From NCBI GenBank assembly GCA_045576855.1, contig JAZNHG010000061.1:54711-118710 (forward strand): a stretch of 64,000 nt of DNA, written 5' to 3'. The stretch is from Colimorpha sp045576855 (GTDB taxonomy: Bacteria; Bacteroidota; Bacteroidia; Bacteroidales; P3). This document shows, piece by piece, positions 59,709 through 64,000 of this stretch; position 1 is the first letter of the stretch; every line of letters begins with the position of its first letter. Both the position numbers and the translations under genes were made by a program. A model generated the notes under the pieces. That model saw nothing but the letters and a program-made list of their open reading frames with translations, had not been told where the DNA came from and ran no database searches.

Positions 59709-61184
59709 ATGGATTATTCATTACTACCTAAAACGGAAGCGGTTCCTGAAGCAGCCTCAATGATTGAGACCTTCAGGGCAATTGGATACAACCTCGAAAC
59801 TGCAGTTGCTGATATTTTAGACAATTCAATATCAGCAGGTGCAAAAAACATATATATTGAAAGAATATGGGATGGTGGAAAAACCATTGTGACCATCAAG
59901 GATGATGGCTTAGGTATGAATAGTGAAGAGATTGTGGAAGCCATGCGCCCTGGAGCCCAAAACCCATTAGATTCTCGTGATGTTAATGATTTAGGGCGTT
60001 TTGGGTTAGGAATGAAAACAGCATCCTTCTCTCAGTGTAGAAAACTGACTGTGATAAGCAAAAAAAATGGTTATCATACTGCTTATTGGACATGGGATTT
60101 GGATTACGTTGCCATGAGCCATAAATGGGAGCTAATAAGATGGGCACCAGAAGAATATACAAATACCCTAGACGAACAAGTATCTGGTACAATGATAATC
60201 TGGACAGATTTAGACAGAGTTATACCCCCGTCAACATCAGTAGAGGACATTGTCGCCAAACAAAAGTTTTCTGATGCATGGGCAAGAGTGAAGTCTCATA
60301 TCGCAATGACCTTTCATCGTTTTATTGAAAGCAACGATGTTACTATATATTGGGGTGGGAATCCTATTGAAGCATGGAACCCATTCTGCCTTGATGAAAA
60401 AAAGACTCAATGCTTCCCGACAGAGAATTTGTATTTTGGAAGTAATAAAGCAGAAGTAAAAGGATACATATTACCACATAAGAACAATTTCAGTTCTGAG
60501 CAGAAATACAAAGAGGCAGAAGGAATGAATGGCTATCCAGCTGCACAAGGTTTCTATGTATACCGAGGGAAGCGGCTTCTACTCGCAGGAAGTTGGCTTA
60601 ACCTATTCAGGAAAGAAGATCATTATAAGCTTGTTCGAATCAGCATAGATCTACCAAACACCCTAGATTCTGAATGGCAAATTGATATCAAGAAATCAAC
60701 TGCAATACCACCTCTTTCTTGTCGTGAACAACTACGTTCTTACGCCCTTGATGTAAGAAACAAAGGAATGGAAGTTTACCGACATAGAGGAAAGATATTA
60801 AAGAAAAAGGCAGGAATTAACTTTCAGCCCCTTTGGTTAGAAAAGAAAAAAGGTAATAAATGGTCTTTTGTGGTTAACCGTGACAACCAATTGATAATGG
60901 ATTTGCAAGAAGAAGCACAAACAAATCCTAAGCATGCTATTAGTATGTTATTACGCATAATAGAAGAGTCAATCCCCACTCCGACTATCTTCATCAAACA
61001 ATCCAGCGAGGAGAACTTGCAAAAAGAACCATTCTCTGATATGGACACAGCCATTATACAAGAGATGTTGCAGAAGATGTTCAACAATTTAAAAGCCTCT
61101 GGTCATACCAAAGAACAAGCAAAAGCTGTTCTTAAAACAATAGAACCATTTAATAATTACGAAGACTTAATCGAGGAGTTATGA
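59709..61184 (+). CDS. GHKL (HATPase/MORC-like) ATPase of a defence operon
   Basis: A 491-residue GHKL ATPase with Bergerat-fold motifs: N box DNS (38-40) in DILDNSISAG, G1 DDGLGM (65-70) and G2 GRFGLGMK (96-103). The rest resembles the transducer-like region of MORC/MutL-type proteins. Together with a C5-methyltransferase and a Z1 helicase it matches a predicted restriction-like conflict system; the role of the ATPase there is inferred (a DNA-clamp or signal element). Confidence 0.87.
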   Translation: MDYSLLPKTEAVPEAASMIETFRAIGYNLETAVADILDNSISAGAKNIYIERIWDGGKTIVTIKDDGLGMNSEEIVEAMRPGAQNPLDSRDVNDLGRFGLGMKTASFSQCRKLTVISKKNGYHTAYWTWDLDYVAMSHKWELIRWAPEEYTNTLDEQVSGTMIIWTDLDRVIPPSTSVEDIVAKQKFSDAWARVKSHIAMTFHRFIESNDVTIYWGGNPIEAWNPFCLDEKKTQCFPTENLYFGSNKAEVKGYILPHKNNFSSEQKYKEAEGMNGYPAAQGFYVYRGKRLLLAGSWLNLFRKEDHYKLVRISIDLPNTLDSEWQIDIKKSTAIPPLSCREQLRSYALDVRNKGMEVYRHRGKILKKKAGINFQPLWLEKKKGNKWSFVVNRDNQLIMDLQEEAQTNPKHAISMLLRIIEESIPTPTIFIKQSSEENLQKEPFSDMDTAIIQEMLQKMFNNLKASGHTKEQAKAVLKTIEPFNNYEDLIEEL

Positions 61185-63949
61185 ATATGGAATCTTATCA
61201 AAAAGCAATAGAAGTATGTCGAACCTTAATTGGTTTGAAAGAGTCTGTTACTGATAACGATATTGACACAGCGGTCAATAGTGTAGTTTTGATGTTTCCC
61301 ACACTAAGCAAAGAGGTTCTCAAGACAAAACTAATGTCTATTTATAGTGTTCGTGTTGAACCTATGCAGATTTTAGAGGGACGTGAACGACGCAAACCTT
61401 GGCTTATGGCATTCAAAGCTTCTGAATGTTGTAAATGGTCTTTCTGGAATCGTTACAAATATTACCTTGAACATCAAAAAGGATTTGAGCCAGCAACAAT
61501 ACAAGGTGTTGATGATATGACTGACAGGATACTTGACAGGTTCTTTAATCCTCAAAAAACAGATGTGATTATAAGCAAGAAAGGTCTCGTGGTCGGTCAG
61601 GTTCAATCAGGTAAGACAGCGAACTATACAGGACTAGTTTGTAAAGCTGCTGATTCTGGTTTTAATCTGATAATTGTACTAGCGGGAACTTATAATAATC
61701 TTCGTAGTCAGACCCAGTTGCGATTGGACGAGGGTTTCTTGGGCTTCGATACTCAGTTTGAGCGAGCCAGTACAAAGGAAACTACCAAAATAGGGGTTGG
61801 CTTAATTCCGGGATTTGATGATGCTATTGCTAACTCGTATACAACCAATTCTGAAAAAGGAGATTTCACCAGTCGTTCAGCCAATACTGCTGGCTTTAAC
61901 TTTAACGCCCCACAACCAGCACTTCTTGTTGTAAAAAAGAACTCAACAGTATTAAAGCGCCTTAATACTTGGCTGAATACGCATTCTGAGAACGGGAAAA
62001 TAAGCAACAAATCCCTTCTAATGATTGACGATGAGGCAGATAATGCATCTATCAATACAAATGCGTCAAATGATGACCCGACAACAATTAATAAGTATAT
62101 TTGCTCTATTTTGAACAAGTTTAATCGTACTGCCTACGTTGGGTATACTGCTACTCCTTTTGCCAACATCTTTATCCCCCAAGATGATTCCAATCTGTTC
62201 CCAAGAGATTTTATCATCAACCTGCCATCCCCTTCAACATATATAGGACCCGATAAGGTATTTGGAACCTCATTAATACCAGACGACACGAATGATGAAC
62301 TATTACCAATCGTTGTACCAATCAATGATTTTACATCATTCGTTCCCAACAAACATAAAAAAGATGATATTAAACCAACATTATCCGAGGTTCCTGAATC
62401 GTTACGACTTGCCATAAAATGTTTCATTGTGACATGTGCAATAAGAAATCTTCGTGGTCAAGACCACAAACATAATTCAATGCTCATACACGTTAGCAGA
62501 TTCCAATCATGGCAAAACCACATAAAGGACCTGGTTACACGTATCTTCAATTACTACAAACAGGAGATTGAAGCCGGTGATAGAATGGTGTTGGAAGAAT
62601 TACGAAATGTATTTGAAGAGGACAATGGAGCTTACAAGTCTTACAAAACGACCACTCAAATGATATTGGATTCCAAATTCAGAGATATTGATGATTCATT
62701 GGAAATCCACAAGTGGGAAGATGTGAAGTCTCAACTCTTTAAAGCTGTCCAGAAAATAACTGTCAAATCTATCAATGGATCGTCAAAGGATGCGCTGACA
62801 TATTACGATAACAAAGACGAGGGAATTTCTGTAATCGCTATTGGTGGTGATAAACTATCACGAGGCTTGACACTAGAAGGTCTGTCTGTCAGCTATTTCT
62901 TGCGAGCGTCAAAAATGTATGACACACTGATGCAGATGGGGCGCTGGTTTGGCTATCGTTCTGGCTATGTGGATTTATGTAGGTTGTTTACAAGTAGTGA
63001 ACTGAATGAGTGGTATCGCCATATCACTTTGGCGAGCGAAGAACTTAGAGAAGAGTTTAGCTATCTATATGAGATTGGTGGAACTCCAGAAGATTACGCC
63101 CTTAGAGTAAGAAATCACCCAGGGGTTTTACAGATAACATCACTTGCAAAAATGCGATATGCTAGCACGATTGAAGTTTCTTGGGCTGGCAGATTAGTCG
63201 AAACATACCAGTTGCTAAAGGATAAGGCCAGCAGGCACATTAATTTTGTGGCAGCTGACACATTATTGTGCAAACTCGGATTGTATACCCAAGCAGGAAA
63301 CAACTATTTATGGAAAAATATTGACGTTGAAACAATACTGACTTTTTTCGAGAGTTACCGTTTACCATCTTCAATGGTCAAGGTCAATCTAAGAGCCATA
63401 TCCGAATACATAAGACAGGTAAACAATTCGGGTGAATTATCTGATTGGAGTGTGGTCTTGATGAACAAACCTACGGGAGAAAAAACAAGAGAGTGCGATG
63501 GCTATTTATCAAATGGGCTTGGATTCAATTACTTTATGCGTATGCCATCAAGTGATGCCTCTGAGCACTATCTGTTAAGAAAAAACCATATTCTTGGTAA
63601 TCCACGTGATGAATTTATCGATTTGAACGATGAGATTCTAAAAGAAGCATTGGATGAAACAAATAAAAAGTTAAAAGACAGGAAACAATCATATCCAAGC
63701 CCTAAACTTGTGAGGGAAAAATATCGTGATGTTAAACATCCTTTGCTGATAATATATCCCATAAAGCCATCAGCTGATTATGTAACAGCCAACAAAGATG
63801 GCAATGAACCTTATATGAGTTTTGCCATTTCGTTCCCGCATACCAATACGGGTGTAGCAATTTCATATTCTGTAAATCAACTGACAGACTTTGCAGATAC
63901 TGAAGATATTTTTGAACAAGAAAACGATAATGTATATGAACAGAGTTGA
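61181..63949 (+). CDS. Z1-domain superfamily 2 helicase/ATPase
   Basis: A 922-residue protein with Walker A GQVQSGKT (about 139-146), a DDEAD-type Walker B (about 281-286), then SF2-like motifs ATPFANIF, GGDKLSRGLT (about 555) and QMGRWFGYR (about 585): the Z1 family. It overlaps the GHKL gene by 4 bp (ATGA), so expression is coupled. Z1 proteins sit in operons with methyltransferases and GHKL ATPases in predicted defence islands. A C-terminal region of about 250 residues is uncharacterised. Confidence 0.9.
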   Translation: MNMESYQKAIEVCRTLIGLKESVTDNDIDTAVNSVVLMFPTLSKEVLKTKLMSIYSVRVEPMQILEGRERRKPWLMAFKASECCKWSFWNRYKYYLEHQKGFEPATIQGVDDMTDRILDRFFNPQKTDVIISKKGLVVGQVQSGKTANYTGLVCKAADSGFNLIIVLAGTYNNLRSQTQLRLDEGFLGFDTQFERASTKETTKIGVGLIPGFDDAIANSYTTNSEKGDFTSRSANTAGFNFNAPQPALLVVKKNSTVLKRLNTWLNTHSENGKISNKSLLMIDDEADNASINTNASNDDPTTINKYICSILNKFNRTAYVGYTATPFANIFIPQDDSNLFPRDFIINLPSPSTYIGPDKVFGTSLIPDDTNDELLPIVVPINDFTSFVPNKHKKDDIKPTLSEVPESLRLAIKCFIVTCAIRNLRGQDHKHNSMLIHVSRFQSWQNHIKDLVTRIFNYYKQEIEAGDRMVLEELRNVFEEDNGAYKSYKTTTQMILDSKFRDIDDSLEIHKWEDVKSQLFKAVQKITVKSINGSSKDALTYYDNKDEGISVIAIGGDKLSRGLTLEGLSVSYFLRASKMYDTLMQMGRWFGYRSGYVDLCRLFTSSELNEWYRHITLASEELREEFSYLYEIGGTPEDYALRVRNHPGVLQITSLAKMRYASTIEVSWAGRLVETYQLLKDKASRHINFVAADTLLCKLGLYTQAGNNYLWKNIDVETILTFFESYRLPSSMVKVNLRAISEYIRQVNNSGELSDWSVVLMNKPTGEKTRECDGYLSNGLGFNYFMRMPSSDASEHYLLRKNHILGNPRDEFIDLNDEILKEALDETNKKLKDRKQSYPSPKLVREKYRDVKHPLLIIYPIKPSADYVTANKDGNEPYMSFAISFPHTNTGVAISYSVNQLTDFADTEDIFEQENDNVYEQS

Positions 63950-64000
63950 TACAATAAAGGAAGTTTGGCAGAAACTCGAGAGTGAATGTACAGAGGGACT
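63930..64000 (+). CDS. Start of a fourth operon gene (partial), possible PD-(D/E)XK nuclease component
   Basis: An open frame starting at ATG 63930 or 63936 overlaps the Z1 stop and runs out of the window (MYMNRVDTIKEVWQKLESE). Fewer than 25 residues are visible, so the call of a PD-(D/E)XK (DUF4420-like) nuclease is by analogy with Z1 operons, where such a gene commonly follows. Expected but unproven. Confidence 0.5.
   Translation, partial: MYMNRVDTIKEVWQKLESECTEG

Overview
The window looks like a chromosomal segment of a GC-rich member of the Bacteroidota, probably order Bacteroidales. The evidence is the recurring promoter form TTTG-N19/20-TANNTTTG (for example 25530-25560, 50170-50200, 58089-58120), weak Shine-Dalgarno signals, a FeoA-FeoB fusion with a FeoB-associated Cys-rich protein, a GldD lipoprotein, a PorE-like TPR/propeller/OmpA protein, DUF4878 and DUF6266-type proteins, and the Bacteroidota Cys-rich 'head' proteins at 10.7-14.8 kb. 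The genus cannot be told from the sequence alone.

Layout. 0.6-2.9 kb: an AT-rich type II restriction-modification island (adenine methyltransferase, candidate nuclease, HTH controller). 3.5-10.7 kb: UvrD/PcrA helicase, D-aminoacyl-tRNA deacylase, YccF, PrmC, RNase H, a radical-SAM activase, an unknown protein and a TPR protein. 10.7-14.8 kb: four paralogs with a near-identical Cys-rich head and a shared C-terminal tail but different middles, interleaved with a ParE-type and an MNT/HEPN toxin-antitoxin pair. 15.1-18.1 kb: rplM-rpsI-rpsB-tsf. 18.6-24.9 kb: FeoAB, its Cys-rich partner, MiaA and the PorE-like protein. 25.5-27.3 kb: a 6S-RNA-like gene, a small membrane protein and a RAYT transposase among REP-type palindromes. 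27.3-30.9 kb: asnS, manC, thyA. 31.7-37.3 kb: Na/Pi symporter, then gldD, pcm, thiL, a TrmH-family methyltransferase and an ECF sigma factor. 37.7-42.1 kb: PBP2, RodA, ClpX. 42.2-45.9 kb: a small HTH regulator and envelope proteins. 46.8-51.7 kb: RibD, a GH29 fucosidase, a YigZ protein and a lipoprotein/radical-SAM pair. 51.8-56.5 kb: rimP-nusA-infB. 56.7-57.1 kb: tRNA-Arg(CCT) with a displaced 3' copy. 58.1-64.0 kb: an AT-rich defence-type operon (5-cytosine methyltransferase, GHKL ATPase, Z1 helicase and the start of a fourth gene) behind a structured leader RNA that ends in an intrinsic terminator.

Two things stand out beyond ordinary gene content. First, the 58-64 kb operon and its leader RNA: a nested fold, a 9-bp pseudoknot-forming helix and a terminator that share bases, so they can act as a switch. 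Second, the chromosome is full of short-period arrays (7, 8, 9 and 11 bp). The 11-bp arrays sit in intergenic regions, often between divergent genes, and fall into related subfamilies with conserved flanking motifs. The 7/8/9-bp arrays form hairpins at gene ends and also lie in frame inside thyA, prmC, rnhA, the trmH-family gene and the manC N-terminus. Functional calls rest on motif recognition in the sequence; no database search was possible.
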